A DNA stretch of 64,000 nt from Thalassotalea sp. 273M-4 (GTDB lineage Bacteria; Pseudomonadota; Gammaproteobacteria; Enterobacterales; Alteromonadaceae). Of the stretch, positions 56,086 through 64,000 are shown one piece after another. Under the pieces are notes generated by a model. That model made no database searches. It had not been told where the DNA came from and saw only the letters and a list, made by a program, of their open reading frames with translations. Within the stretch, counting starts at the first letter, position 1. The number at the start of each line of letters is the position of its first letter. Where the stretch lies: positions 2,542,001 through 2,606,000 of the forward strand of contig NZ_CP166961.1 in assembly GCF_041410465.1 (NCBI RefSeq), in the 5' to 3' direction. A program made the position numbers and the translations under genes.

Positions 56086-56402
56086 ACATCCTTTGCCTTA
56101 ATGGCTTTTATTGAGTGGACTAAGGTTAGTATTTTAGAGCCGAACTAAGCGATATATTGCCCTTTTTTAACAACAAGTTAAAGCAGATTATAAGCCTATC
56201 GACTAGACCTGTTATTGCCTTTACCGCGAATTTTTTTAAAGGTCATGCAAAACACATTAATTGTCAAACCGTGGCTACCTTATGTTTTCCCATTTTCCTT
56301 TTAAGGACATGAGTTTGCCGTTAAAAAGCAAAAAAAAAGCACCAAATCAACATGTTTTGGTGCTTTTAACCATGATAAGCCATGACGTTTTTGTTTAGGC
56401 TA
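56086..56402. other. Spacer with DUF3010 terminator
   Basis: A 317-base region between two minus-strand genes. It contains the DUF3010 terminator (56335-56367) and the promoter region of the exported 117-residue protein. Nothing else recognised. Confidence 0.5.
56330..56367 (-). terminator. Rho-independent terminator after DUF3010 gene
   Basis: Twelve-base-pair stem AAAAGCACCAAA / TTTGGTGCTTTT with a 9-base loop and a T-run on the minus strand. Confidence 0.9.
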
Positions 56403-56825
56403 TTAACGTTGAAATGAGGCAAAAACCGTTTCAAATGCGCCTTGTTGAAATTGTTTTAAACCCGTATCACGAAAATCAATAGACACTTGCGCTTTATTTA
56501 AACGCTCTTTAATAATGTTTGGACGAAGTAACTCAACTTCAACATCGTCAATTAACTGAAGCGCAGCTTCAATCTTAAAACCTTGTGAGCCCCCAGCGAA
56601 CTTGCCTTTAGTCGCTCTTTCTTTGATCACTATCTTATCGATTTTGTAATCTTCAATTAGCTTTTTAAAGGCAAATTGAAACTTACGAATATGTTCGCTT
56701 TCAACGCCTTTGCTTAACGCTATTTTTGGCACCCGGATATGAGGAATATCAAACAAGTTATTTTCTAATGCCATTAAACAGATAATCGCATCTTCGCCTT
56801 TAATTTCTACACCACAAACTCTCAT
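56403..56825 (-). CDS. DUF3010 family protein (RNase H-like fold)
   Basis: A 140-residue protein starting MRVCGVEIKGEDAIICLMAL, which has the beta-hairpin with Gly-x-Glu/Asp of RNase H/RuvC-like folds. It continues with KIDKIVIKERATKGKFAGGSQGFKIEAALQLI. The family is DUF3010, unknown function. Single gene with own terminator. Confidence 0.85.
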   Translation of the reverse strand: MRVCGVEIKGEDAIICLMALENNLFDIPHIRVPKIALSKGVESEHIRKFQFAFKKLIEDYKIDKIVIKERATKGKFAGGSQGFKIEAALQLIDDVEVELLRPNIIKERLNKAQVSIDFRDTGLKQFQQGAFETVFASFQR

Positions 56826-57072
56826 GGGTTCTCCTTATTAGTCAGATAACGAGATTATATTCTGTTTTGCCCAATCCACCAACTGCAATCCAATAATTGC
56901 CCTGTTTTTCGCTAATTTATCAGATCATGCTAAATTGATATTAGCCATATCATTGACCACAAAATAAAACAGGAAATTGAGTTGTTTTTTATTTTTGAGC
57001 TAACCTTTAGGACAAATTCATAGTAAAATGAACATCTTACTACTTCATTTTTTCTAACTTGGTACACCGGCA

Positions 57073-58296
57073 TTGCAACCAGATCAATTCACTCAAAAAC
57101 GACACTTTATTATTACCTTAGGTAAGCTTTTGCATCACTTTGGCGCAACCTCTTACCGCTTAGAAAACCATCTAAAAAGTGTTGCTCGTTTACTTGAAAT
57201 ACCGGCGTCCTTTGTGATCACGCCAACGTCGTTAACGTTTGTGCTTTATAATCCAACCGATCAGCAAGATTATAACTTTATTGTCCGAGTCTCACCTGGC
57301 GATATTAATTTGTCGGCACTGGCCAGCACCAACGACTTATTTAATGAGCTCGAAGCCGGTGAATTGACCCTGTCGGAAGCCATCGAAAGGTTGAATGAAA
57401 TTGCGGCAATGCCCTCGCCTTATCCAAAATTTCTCACCTTTTTGGGGTTTGGCGCTTCTGCAGGAGCCTTTGCCCTTTTGATGCACACCAGTTGGCATGA
57501 TGTGTTTTGGTCAACCATTGCCGGTTTAATTGTCTTCTTACTGGTTCTTTGGGCTGAGCGTTCAAGTCAAATTAGTAATATGCTGGAGCCTTTAGCAACG
57601 ATTGTATCGGCTATTTTCCTTAGTGCCGTGACCATGTTCGATCCTAAGGTCAATGTTCCTTTGTGTATTTTATCAAGTATTATCGTTTTTATTCCTGGTT
57701 TGAGTTTAACCACCGGCTTAAGTGAACTAGCTGAACGTAGCCTTATTTCGGGCACCGCCAAAGTCATGGATGCCTTTATGTGTATGTTTAAACTATTTTT
57801 TGGTGCTATTTTAGGAATGACCGTAGGTCAGCTTATATGGGGACATGTGCCTTTAGAGCCAAGTCCAGAAATCCCTTTATGGACTGCTTGGGTTGCTGTT
57901 TTTGTTTTATCGGTATCTCTGATTATCACCTTTAAGTCGCATCTTAAACACGCATTTTGGGGCATTCTGTCAGGCTTTATCGCCTACGGTGCCAGCCTGT
58001 GGGCTGCGCAATATGTTGGCGCTTCATTAGCGGCTTTTGTCGGCGCTTTCGCCATTGGTATTTACGCCAACCTTTTTGCTCGCTTTTTTAAAGCCCCTTC
58101 AACCGTCGTGCTATTGCAAGGGTTGGTTGTGCTGGTACCCGGTTCCAAAGTTTTCATGGGGCTGACAACATTTGTCACTGGCGCTAAGATCCTTCCGGTA
58201 GATCAAATCACTTCGCAGACCTTTTTGATTTTTATGTCGCTGGTCGCCGGACTGATTTTTGCGAACGTTGCGGCCTCGCCAAAAAGCACTCTTTAA
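57073..58296 (+). CDS. ThrE-family threonine/serine exporter
   Basis: A 407-residue membrane protein. The N-terminal soluble part (ITLGKLLHHFGATSYRLENHL, VITPTSLTFVLYN) is the ThrE cytoplasmic domain. About ten helices follow, in two groups (FGASAGAFALLMHTSW to PGLSLTTGLSELAERSLISG, and a second ThrE_2-like half). The only in-frame start is TTG at 57073 after a stop at 57055, with no clear ribosome-binding site. It lies 11 bases before the TANGO2-like gene. Confidence 0.9.
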   Translation: MQPDQFTQKRHFIITLGKLLHHFGATSYRLENHLKSVARLLEIPASFVITPTSLTFVLYNPTDQQDYNFIVRVSPGDINLSALASTNDLFNELEAGELTLSEAIERLNEIAAMPSPYPKFLTFLGFGASAGAFALLMHTSWHDVFWSTIAGLIVFLLVLWAERSSQISNMLEPLATIVSAIFLSAVTMFDPKVNVPLCILSSIIVFIPGLSLTTGLSELAERSLISGTAKVMDAFMCMFKLFFGAILGMTVGQLIWGHVPLEPSPEIPLWTAWVAVFVLSVSLIITFKSHLKHAFWGILSGFIAYGASLWAAQYVGASLAAFVGAFAIGIYANLFARFFKAPSTVVLLQGLVVLVPGSKVFMGLTTFVTGAKILPVDQITSQTFLIFMSLVAGLIFANVAASPKSTL

Positions 58297-58307
58297 AGGT
58301 CGTTAAT

Positions 58308-59087
58308 GTGTGCATTTTGTTTGTTGCCATCAACCAACACCCACAATACCCTTTAATTGTGGCGGCCAATCGAGATGAATTTCATCAACGAGCAACACAA
58401 AGTGCCCATATTTGGCAAACAACACCCTCGCTGCTCGCAGGGCGAGACTTACATGCAGGTGGCACTTGGTTAGGCATAAATCACTTAGGTCAATTTAGTG
58501 CCCTAACCAATATTCGCTCGTTGCCCTTAGCCCCCGCGGGGTTACAAAGTCGAGGCCAATTGGTGCCCAAGGCATTAGCTTCCCCCTCCCAAGTGAATCA
58601 AAAGTGGTTAACAACACACGCTCAAGACTATGCCCCGTTTAATTTGCTGTATCAACAACACGATGACATGTTTTGTTTTAATAGCCAAAGCCAGCAAACT
58701 ATCAAACTTACTAGCGGCTTTCATGCCATTTGCAATGGCGATATATTTGATAAATGGCCCAAAATGACTCAGGGTGAGCAAGCAATGGAAGCCTTGGTTA
58801 AGCAACAACGACCGCTTGACCCTAACGCTTTTTTTGCCTTGTTAAACGATCAATCGCAAGCCCCTGATGAGCTCTTGCCCAATACAGGAATAGGCCTTGA
58901 ATGGGAGAGGATGCTGTCGAGTATTTTTATTTTATCGCCTGATTATGGCACGCGCTCATCGGCACTGATTTTAAAACAGCCTAATCAAGTGATCGACTTT
59001 TACGAGCAAAGCTACCAACCCGATGGTAATATTTTTAATCGACAACATTTTCAATTAAGCGATGGTCATTTTAACCAACTATCGTAA
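58308..59087 (+). CDS. NRDE (TANGO2) family protein
   Basis: A 259-residue protein of the Ntn-hydrolase-like NRDE family. It begins MCILFVAIN with Cys2 as possible N-terminal nucleophile, followed by VAANRDEFHQRATQSAHIW and AGRDLHAGGTWLGINHLGQF. Eukaryotic TANGO2 is linked to haem or lipid handling; the bacterial role is unproven. The start is GTG with AAGGT eight bases ahead. Confidence 0.9.
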   Translation: MCILFVAINQHPQYPLIVAANRDEFHQRATQSAHIWQTTPSLLAGRDLHAGGTWLGINHLGQFSALTNIRSLPLAPAGLQSRGQLVPKALASPSQVNQKWLTTHAQDYAPFNLLYQQHDDMFCFNSQSQQTIKLTSGFHAICNGDIFDKWPKMTQGEQAMEALVKQQRPLDPNAFFALLNDQSQAPDELLPNTGIGLEWERMLSSIFILSPDYGTRSSALILKQPNQVIDFYEQSYQPDGNIFNRQHFQLSDGHFNQLS

Positions 59088-59128
59088 ATAAGTTGTTTTC
59101 ACAAAACATATAAACAAAAGAGAATATT

Positions 59129-59857
59129 ATGAAGAAAGTTTGCCTACTAAGCGGTGGCTCATCTGGCATTGGAGAGGCGATAGCTAAAGTATTTGAACAG
59201 CATAACTACGCCGTATATAACCTAGATATTAAACCCGGTAAGTTTGGTCATTACATTGAATGCGATGTCAGTAAAGTCGATGAAGTGAAAACGAAAGTGG
59301 CCGAACTAGTGGCAATGACAGGTCGGGTCGATGTGATGATATCCAATGCCGGAAAACACCTGTCAGCCAATATTGAACAAACCGATGAGCAAACCTTTGA
59401 TGACGTATTTGCCCTCAACGTAAAAGGTGCATACGCCCTAACCCAAAGCGTGTTGCCAACCATGCAATCACAGCAAACAGGTAGCATTATATATGTCGCC
59501 TCAGATCAAGCCATCATTGGTAAACGCAATTCATTCGCCTACAACTTAAGCAAACACGCGCTGGCGTCAATGGCTAAAACGACCGCATTAGACTACGCCA
59601 ATTTTAATATCCGCGCTAATGCCCTTTGCCCGGGTACCATTGAAACGCCATTATACCACCAAGCGATTGACAACTACTGCCAACAATCTGGTGCTAATAA
59701 AGCAGAAGTTGATCAGCAAGAGGCCGCATTACAGCCCCTAAATCGTTTAGGGCAAAGCGAAGAAGTGGCGCACTACGCACTATTTTTAGCGTCTGAGCAG
59801 GCCAGTTTTATTACCGGTAGTTTGCAAATTATCGATGGTGGTTACACTTGTCAGTAA
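59129..59857 (+). CDS. Short-chain dehydrogenase/reductase
   Basis: A 242-residue oxidoreductase. The NAD(P) loop is LLSGGSSGIGEAIAKVF, the NAG motif is SNAGKHLS, the catalytic Ser is in IYVASDQA and the YxxxK is YNLSKHALASM. A likely sugar or sugar-acid dehydrogenase, since the next gene is a lactonase-type amidohydrolase overlapping by 10 bases. A good AAGAGAA-type site precedes the ATG. Confidence 0.9.
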   Translation: MKKVCLLSGGSSGIGEAIAKVFEQHNYAVYNLDIKPGKFGHYIECDVSKVDEVKTKVAELVAMTGRVDVMISNAGKHLSANIEQTDEQTFDDVFALNVKGAYALTQSVLPTMQSQQTGSIIYVASDQAIIGKRNSFAYNLSKHALASMAKTTALDYANFNIRANALCPGTIETPLYHQAIDNYCQQSGANKAEVDQQEAALQPLNRLGQSEEVAHYALFLASEQASFITGSLQIIDGGYTCQ

Positions 59858-60717
59858 AGGATGGACACATAGCGGGTAAAATTATTGACCCGCACCTGCA
59901 CTTTTTTGCCTTAGCAGAAGGAGATTATCATTGGCTAAAACCTGAAAATCCACCTTTTTGGCCGGATAAGTCGCGAATTAATCACCCTTATCAGCAACAG
60001 GACATAACAAGCTCAAACGTCCCCATAGCCGGTTTTGTTCATATTGAAGCAGGCTTTGATAACACCAGCCCAGAAAATGAAATTCGCTGGTTAGAACAAC
60101 ATGCCACCTTGCCTTTTAAGTCGATTGCCTTTTGCGATTTGGGTGCCAGCGATTTTACTCAACAACTTGCAAGACTGACCCAATATGACAGTGTGGTTGG
60201 TATTCGCCATATTCTTGACGACGATGCCAAGGCCATATTGACATCCCCTTTAGCACAAGAAAACCTGCAACAACTGGCTCAACAAAGCTTAATCTTTGAA
60301 CTGCAAACCGACATCTGCAAGGTCGAAAATTTAGCCGCTGTGGTTAATATGCTTAAAGCCCAACCTAAGCTAGAAGTGATTTTGAATCACGCCGGTTTTT
60401 TGCCGCTACAACAACTGACGCCCACACTAAAATCGCTATTATCTCAGCTCAGTCAATTTGCCAACCTTTATGTAAAAGCGTCGGGCTGGGAAATGAGTAA
60501 CCGTCAATGGCAACTTCAACCGGCGGTTTCGGTTATCACCGACCTAGTGCAATATTTTGGTGACGATAGGGTAATGCTAGCGAGTAACTTTCCGGTCAGT
60601 GAACTTGCTCAACCCTATGCAAAGCTGTGGACGAATTATTGGCAGTCTTTTGCTCATACCCCAGAGCTTTGGCAAAAATTAAGTTACCAAAACAGTCATC
60701 GCCTATACCGCTTTTAA
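59848..60717 (+). CDS. Lactonase-type amidohydrolase (fuconolactonase-like)
   Basis: A 289-residue TIM-barrel hydrolase of the COG3618 type. Landmarks are IIDPHLHFF (HxH), VHIEAGFDNTSPENEIRWLE, VGIRHILDD, ILNHAGF and VMLASNFPVSE with the catalytic Asp position occupied by Asn in SNFPV. Many relatives read SDxP there, so activity is uncertain. It starts with TTG inside the SDR stop region. Probably opens a sugar-acid lactone made by the SDR. Confidence 0.83.
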   Translation: MSVKDGHIAGKIIDPHLHFFALAEGDYHWLKPENPPFWPDKSRINHPYQQQDITSSNVPIAGFVHIEAGFDNTSPENEIRWLEQHATLPFKSIAFCDLGASDFTQQLARLTQYDSVVGIRHILDDDAKAILTSPLAQENLQQLAQQSLIFELQTDICKVENLAAVVNMLKAQPKLEVILNHAGFLPLQQLTPTLKSLLSQLSQFANLYVKASGWEMSNRQWQLQPAVSVITDLVQYFGDDRVMLASNFPVSELAQPYAKLWTNYWQSFAHTPELWQKLSYQNSHRLYRF

Positions 60718-60729
60718 TCGGCTGTTGGC

Positions 60730-61905
60730 TTATTTAACCGTCATATTAGGTGAACGTTTGACCACCCTATCATTGAGCTCAATGCCTAATCCCGGTGCTT
60801 CACTCACTTGAAAATAGCCGTTTACGGGTTGTGGATCTTCAATACAGAGCTCGCGATTCCAATCTTTGATCGCATAGGTATGGTGTTCATGAATTAAAAA
60901 ATTTGGGATTGCGGTTTCTAAATGCAATGAAGCGGCGGTTGCAACGGGACCACCACAAACATGCGCTTGTATACGCACATCAAACACATCAGCATAGTCA
61001 CATACTTTTTTGGTTTCAGTAAAACCACCACACAACCCCACATCTGGTTGCAGTACATCAATGCTTTGATCCTGCATATAAGGTTTTATGCCCCAACGAT
61101 TATATAACCTTTCGCCGCCAGCAATTGGCACATTAACTCGTTCTGACACCTTTTTATGTAAATCTGAATTTAGATAATTAACCGGCTCTTCAAAATACAT
61201 AATGCGAAACTCTTCCAGCATGTCCGATAATTGAATCGCGGTTGTTGCTCCTGTTAAACTGTGGCATTCAAAAATAAGATCGGCGTCATCGCCAATGGCA
61301 TCACGTATGGCTTTTAATCGAGCCCGAAACAACGTCATTTCAGGGTTAGTAAAAATCTTGGTACGATCAAAATGCGTAACCCCATTGGCATCATACACAA
61401 TAGGATCGACCTTAACCGCATCAAACCCTTGCATCATCGCTTTTTCGGCTGCTTTAGCGTATTCCACCGGTTCAATTAATCGTTTAACCTCGCGATCCCA
61501 ATCAAACTGTAACTGACTGGCGTAAGTTCTCAATTTATCATTAACCTTGCCACCAAGTAATTGATATACCGGCATCCCCAGGGCTTTACCTTTAATGTCC
61601 CAAAGCGCAGTGTCTATAGCACTCATGGCGGCATAAATAACAGGCCCACCACCAAGCCCCCAAAAACTTTCTCTAAGCATTCTTTGCCACAGCAATTCGG
61701 TATTAAACGGGTTAAAACCTATCAACATGGCATCAGCGATTTCTTTGATCATATGGGCTGCGGCGCTATGGCCTAAGTCATAAGCGAGTCCGGCTTCCCC
61801 TACGCCATGAATGCCCTCATCGGTGTGAATACGAACAAAAACCGGATTCCAAACATCGCGTTTTGGGCACTCGATATCAAATATTTCTACGTGGGTTATT
61901 TTCAT
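60730..61905 (-). CDS. Enolase-superfamily sugar-acid dehydratase (MR/MLE group)
   Basis: A 391-residue enzyme. The N-terminal capping domain is followed by the barrel with AVKVDPIVYDANG, the metal ligands in LIFECHSLTGA, MYFEEPVN and AGGERLYNRWG, and the C-terminal HVCGGPVATAASLHLE. The mandelate racemase/galactonate dehydratase group is clear; the substrate (for example a fuconate or galactonate) is not. It faces the SDR-lactonase pair and is divergent from nothing, 12 bases from the converging gene. Confidence 0.88.
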   Translation of the reverse strand: MKITHVEIFDIECPKRDVWNPVFVRIHTDEGIHGVGEAGLAYDLGHSAAAHMIKEIADAMLIGFNPFNTELLWQRMLRESFWGLGGGPVIYAAMSAIDTALWDIKGKALGMPVYQLLGGKVNDKLRTYASQLQFDWDREVKRLIEPVEYAKAAEKAMMQGFDAVKVDPIVYDANGVTHFDRTKIFTNPEMTLFRARLKAIRDAIGDDADLIFECHSLTGATTAIQLSDMLEEFRIMYFEEPVNYLNSDLHKKVSERVNVPIAGGERLYNRWGIKPYMQDQSIDVLQPDVGLCGGFTETKKVCDYADVFDVRIQAHVCGGPVATAASLHLETAIPNFLIHEHHTYAIKDWNRELCIEDPQPVNGYFQVSEAPGLGIELNDRVVKRSPNMTVK

Positions 61906-61948
61906 TGTATTCCCTATGATGGCATTTTAAGGTGGATGAATTTAGGTA

Positions 61949-62716
61949 TTATTGGGCAAAGTTAGGATCCAGGCGATAGGCTTTTCTGAGCATCGCAGGC
62001 CAAGCTTTTTGGCCGCCACTTAAGCCACTGTGCACCACATTCGCCTGTGCATATATATTGTCTTGAATCGGCTGTGGTACCAAAACAATCTCTTGTGAGC
62101 TAGCTTGCAACATTAATTGAATTTCACAAGCCCGTTGTAAATCGTACATTCGCATAAAAGCATCACCTATGGTGGCTCCTAGGGTTAGCGCACCATGGTT
62201 GCGCAACAGTAAATGGTTATTAGAGCCCAAATTGTCCTGTAAACGTTGCTTTTCGTCGGGATTAACCGCCAAACCTTCATAATTGTGGTAACTAAGCGAT
62301 GCCAATGAAAACATTGCATATTGACTTATGGGCAACAAACCTTGTTGTTGAGTGGCCACGGCAATGGTTGCAGGGGTATGCAAATGAATAACACAACCGG
62401 CATCGTGACGAGCCTGATGGACAGCACTGTGAATGGTAAATCCAGCGGGGTTAATATCGATGTCACTGCCATCAAGAATTTTGCCATCGATGTCGATTTT
62501 GACTAAGTTAGAGGCCGTGACTTCATCAAAGGCAAGCCCGAAAGCGTTAATTAGGTAGGTATTAGAATCGCCGATACGGGCAGAGATGTGGGTATAAATT
62601 AAATCGTCCCAGCCTTGATCGGCGACCAAGCGATAACAAGCGGCAAGATCAACACGAGTTTGCCATTCAAGCAAACTGACTTGTTGTTTTAGGTTGCGTT
62701 TTGGCAGTTCTAACAC
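61949..62716 (-). CDS. Class II aldolase/adducin family protein
   Basis: A 255-residue zinc aldolase-type protein. Zinc ligands are in CVIHLHTPATIAV and LLLRNHGALTLG. The N terminus has RLVADQGWDDLIYTHISARI. It is first in the minus-strand pair, followed 43 bases later by the dehydratase gene. Together they fit a retro-aldol step after sugar-acid dehydration, although some members of this group are decarboxylases or unknown. Confidence 0.87.
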   Translation of the reverse strand: MLELPKRNLKQQVSLLEWQTRVDLAACYRLVADQGWDDLIYTHISARIGDSNTYLINAFGLAFDEVTASNLVKIDIDGKILDGSDIDINPAGFTIHSAVHQARHDAGCVIHLHTPATIAVATQQQGLLPISQYAMFSLASLSYHNYEGLAVNPDEKQRLQDNLGSNNHLLLRNHGALTLGATIGDAFMRMYDLQRACEIQLMLQASSQEIVLVPQPIQDNIYAQANVVHSGLSGGQKAWPAMLRKAYRLDPNFAQ

Positions 62717-62812
62717 GTAACGTCCTTTTGTTGGTTACAAATGATTCTGGCATTCAAAATCGCAGAGGAGTAAACTTAGAACCAGAGTCATTTATTTGGG
62801 GTACCACTAACA

Positions 62813-63730
62813 TTGTCTAAATCGAATCTGTCGTTTTTATTTTCACTTTTATTAACTTTACATTTACCAACGGCTTTTGCAATAGAATATCCATTGCCAA
62901 CCGGTGAAAGTCGAGTCTTGGGTGAACTGACTTATCACACAGTTAAAAAAGACGAGCACTTTCAAAGCATAGCCCAACATTATAATGTCGGATTTTTAGC
63001 TCTGATGGCTGCCAACCCGGGTATTGACCCGTTATTACCCGACCCCGGCACAGAGCTTGTGATCCCAACCCAGCTCATTTTGCCGTACGCTAAACAAGAA
63101 GGGATTTTAATTAATTTATCGGAATTACGACTGTATTTTTTTGACAAGAAAAACAACACCGTTAACGTCTTTCCAATAGGCATTGGTAAAATTGGTCAGT
63201 CTACGCCGCTGTTTACCGATAAAATCACTGAAAAGCGTAAAAACCCTAATTGGTTTCCAACCGAAAACAAACGAGCGGAACATTTAGCCGAAACCGGCGA
63301 AGTATTGCCAAAAATGGTCAAAGCGGGTCCTGATAACCCATTAGGTGATTATGCGATGCGCATTGGCTACAGCGTCTATTTAATTCATGGCACAAATCAA
63401 CGCTTTGGTATTGGTATGCGAGCCAGTGGTGGTTGTATTCGAATGAACCCAGAAGATATTGAATGGTTGTTTAATAACACCCCTATAGGAACACGTGTTC
63501 GAGTCATCGACCAACCGATTAAGATGACTTACGTTACGCCACAAAAACGCATGATTGAAGTGCACTCGCCATTAACTCGAAATAACGGTGACAAACCAGA
63601 GTTGTGGCCACTACCGAAAAATGTTGAAAAGTTTATTGGTAGCGACCCGAAAGAGCTTGAGCAAGTGTTTCAGTTAATCGAAAAATCAAACGGCTTACCG
63701 GTAGTGTTAGATTCTTTAGAAGCCCCTTAA
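62813..63730 (+). CDS. L,D-transpeptidase with LysM domain (ErfK/YbiS-type)
   Basis: A 305-residue periplasmic enzyme. A signal peptide (LFSLLLTLHLPTAFA) leads to a LysM peptidoglycan-binding segment (YHTVKKDEHFQSIAQHYNVG, about 45-90). The YkuD domain then shows the HGT motif and ASGGCIRMNPED with catalytic Cys208. Such enzymes link Lpp to peptidoglycan or form 3-3 cross-links. The start is TTG at 62813. An lpp gene converges just downstream. Confidence 0.92.
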   Translation: MSKSNLSFLFSLLLTLHLPTAFAIEYPLPTGESRVLGELTYHTVKKDEHFQSIAQHYNVGFLALMAANPGIDPLLPDPGTELVIPTQLILPYAKQEGILINLSELRLYFFDKKNNTVNVFPIGIGKIGQSTPLFTDKITEKRKNPNWFPTENKRAEHLAETGEVLPKMVKAGPDNPLGDYAMRIGYSVYLIHGTNQRFGIGMRASGGCIRMNPEDIEWLFNNTPIGTRVRVIDQPIKMTYVTPQKRMIEVHSPLTRNNGDKPELWPLPKNVEKFIGSDPKELEQVFQLIEKSNGLPVVLDSLEAP

Positions 63731-63760
63731 TAGCCCTACTGATAAATTTTTCCCAATAAA

Positions 63761-63790
63761 AAAGGCATTGAGAACAATGCCTTTTTTTTT
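63761..63790. terminator. Bidirectional terminator between the L,D-transpeptidase gene and lpp
   Basis: Ten-base-pair stem AAAGGCATTG / CAATGCCTTT with a 4-base loop, A-run before and T-run after. Confidence 0.92.
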
Positions 63791-63804
63791 ACAAAATAAC
63801 TAAA

Positions 63805-64000
63805 TTATTTTTTATAAGAGCTTACCACGTTGTCTAAACGATCGTTGGCTCTATTCGCAGACTTCATTGCTTCTTCAGCCATCATTTTTGCTTCTTTTAC
63901 ATCTGCTGCAGTTTCTTCTTGCGCTGCGGCCATAGCATCATGTTCGCTTGAAAGACTGTCAACCTTTGAAGTTAATGCATCGACTTTACTGGAAAGGGCA
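63805..64000 (-). CDS. lpp: Lpp/OprI-type alanine-zipper lipoprotein, 5' end outside window
   Basis: The C-terminal 65 codons of a major outer-membrane lipoprotein. The heptad-patterned coiled coil (LSSKVDALTSKVDSLSSEHD, then AMAAAQEETAADVKEAK) ends ANDRLDNVVSSYKK; a terminal Lys is the residue joined to peptidoglycan in Lpp. The signal peptide and lipid-anchored Cys lie beyond base 64000. Convergent with the L,D-transpeptidase gene, its probable functional partner. Confidence 0.88.
   Translation of the reverse strand, partial: ALSSKVDALTSKVDSLSSEHDAMAAAQEETAADVKEAKMMAEEAMKSANRANDRLDNVVSSYKK

Overview
The window is 64 kb of chromosome from a marine gammaproteobacterium. The best guess is Alteromonadales, close to Colwelliaceae or Pseudoalteromonadaceae (Colwellia/Thalassotalea type). 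This rests on the AT-rich composition and on many family types typical of that order: VF530, DUF2986, DUF3010, DUF3541, DUF3581, DUF3833, choice-of-anchor H, XapX and an alanine-zipper Lpp. The genus is inferred, not proven. No tRNA, rRNA or CRISPR array was seen.

Layout. 1-3.2 kb: 3' part of transketolase and glucose-6-phosphate isomerase. 3.2-12 kb: a multi-PAS hybrid histidine kinase that has lost its phosphoacceptor His, a VF530 protein, a secreted amidohydrolase and a cystine/dicarboxylate-type symporter. 12.0-20.2 kb: an accessory island bounded by a perfect 33-bp terminal inverted repeat and a 4-bp direct repeat. It carries a ribbon-helix-helix protein, two different C5-cytosine methyltransferases and two related but different PD-(D/E)XK subunits. 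Together these look like a heterodimeric type II restriction-modification system of the Bpu10I/BbvCI kind. The island also holds an intact IS3-family element and a truncated IS30 transposase joined to a possible TniQ-like tail.

20.4-27 kb: DUF1232, AsmA, a viroplasmin-type RNase HI, upp-uraA, XapX and DUF2986. 27.2-34.5 kb: a tight six-gene operon on the minus strand. It encodes a retropepsin-like lipoprotein, an inactive-transglutaminase/7TM protein, a glutamate-ligase-like ATP-grasp enzyme, an M3-like zinc peptidase and two tandem DUF3541 proteins. The first three are a known association; the last three look like an undescribed extension. 34.8-46.4 kb: YbaM-like protein, DUF2878-chalcone isomerase-DUF3833 operon, Na+ symporter, rRNA-type methyltransferase, LysE exporter, exported ATP-dependent DNA ligase, PGPGW protein, ChaN lipoprotein, MMPL exporter and DUF3581.

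46.6-59 kb: DUF3300 protein, PepSY/response-regulator/sensor-kinase operon, choice-of-anchor H protein, GIY-YIG protein, ArfB, DUF2797, DUF885 lipoprotein, DUF3010, ThrE exporter and a TANGO2-like protein. 59.1-62.7 kb: a sugar-acid catabolism cluster (SDR and lactonase-type amidohydrolase, facing an enolase-superfamily dehydratase and a class II aldolase). 62.8-64 kb: an L,D-transpeptidase and the 3' end of lpp, a natural functional pair because L,D-transpeptidases can anchor Lpp to peptidoglycan.
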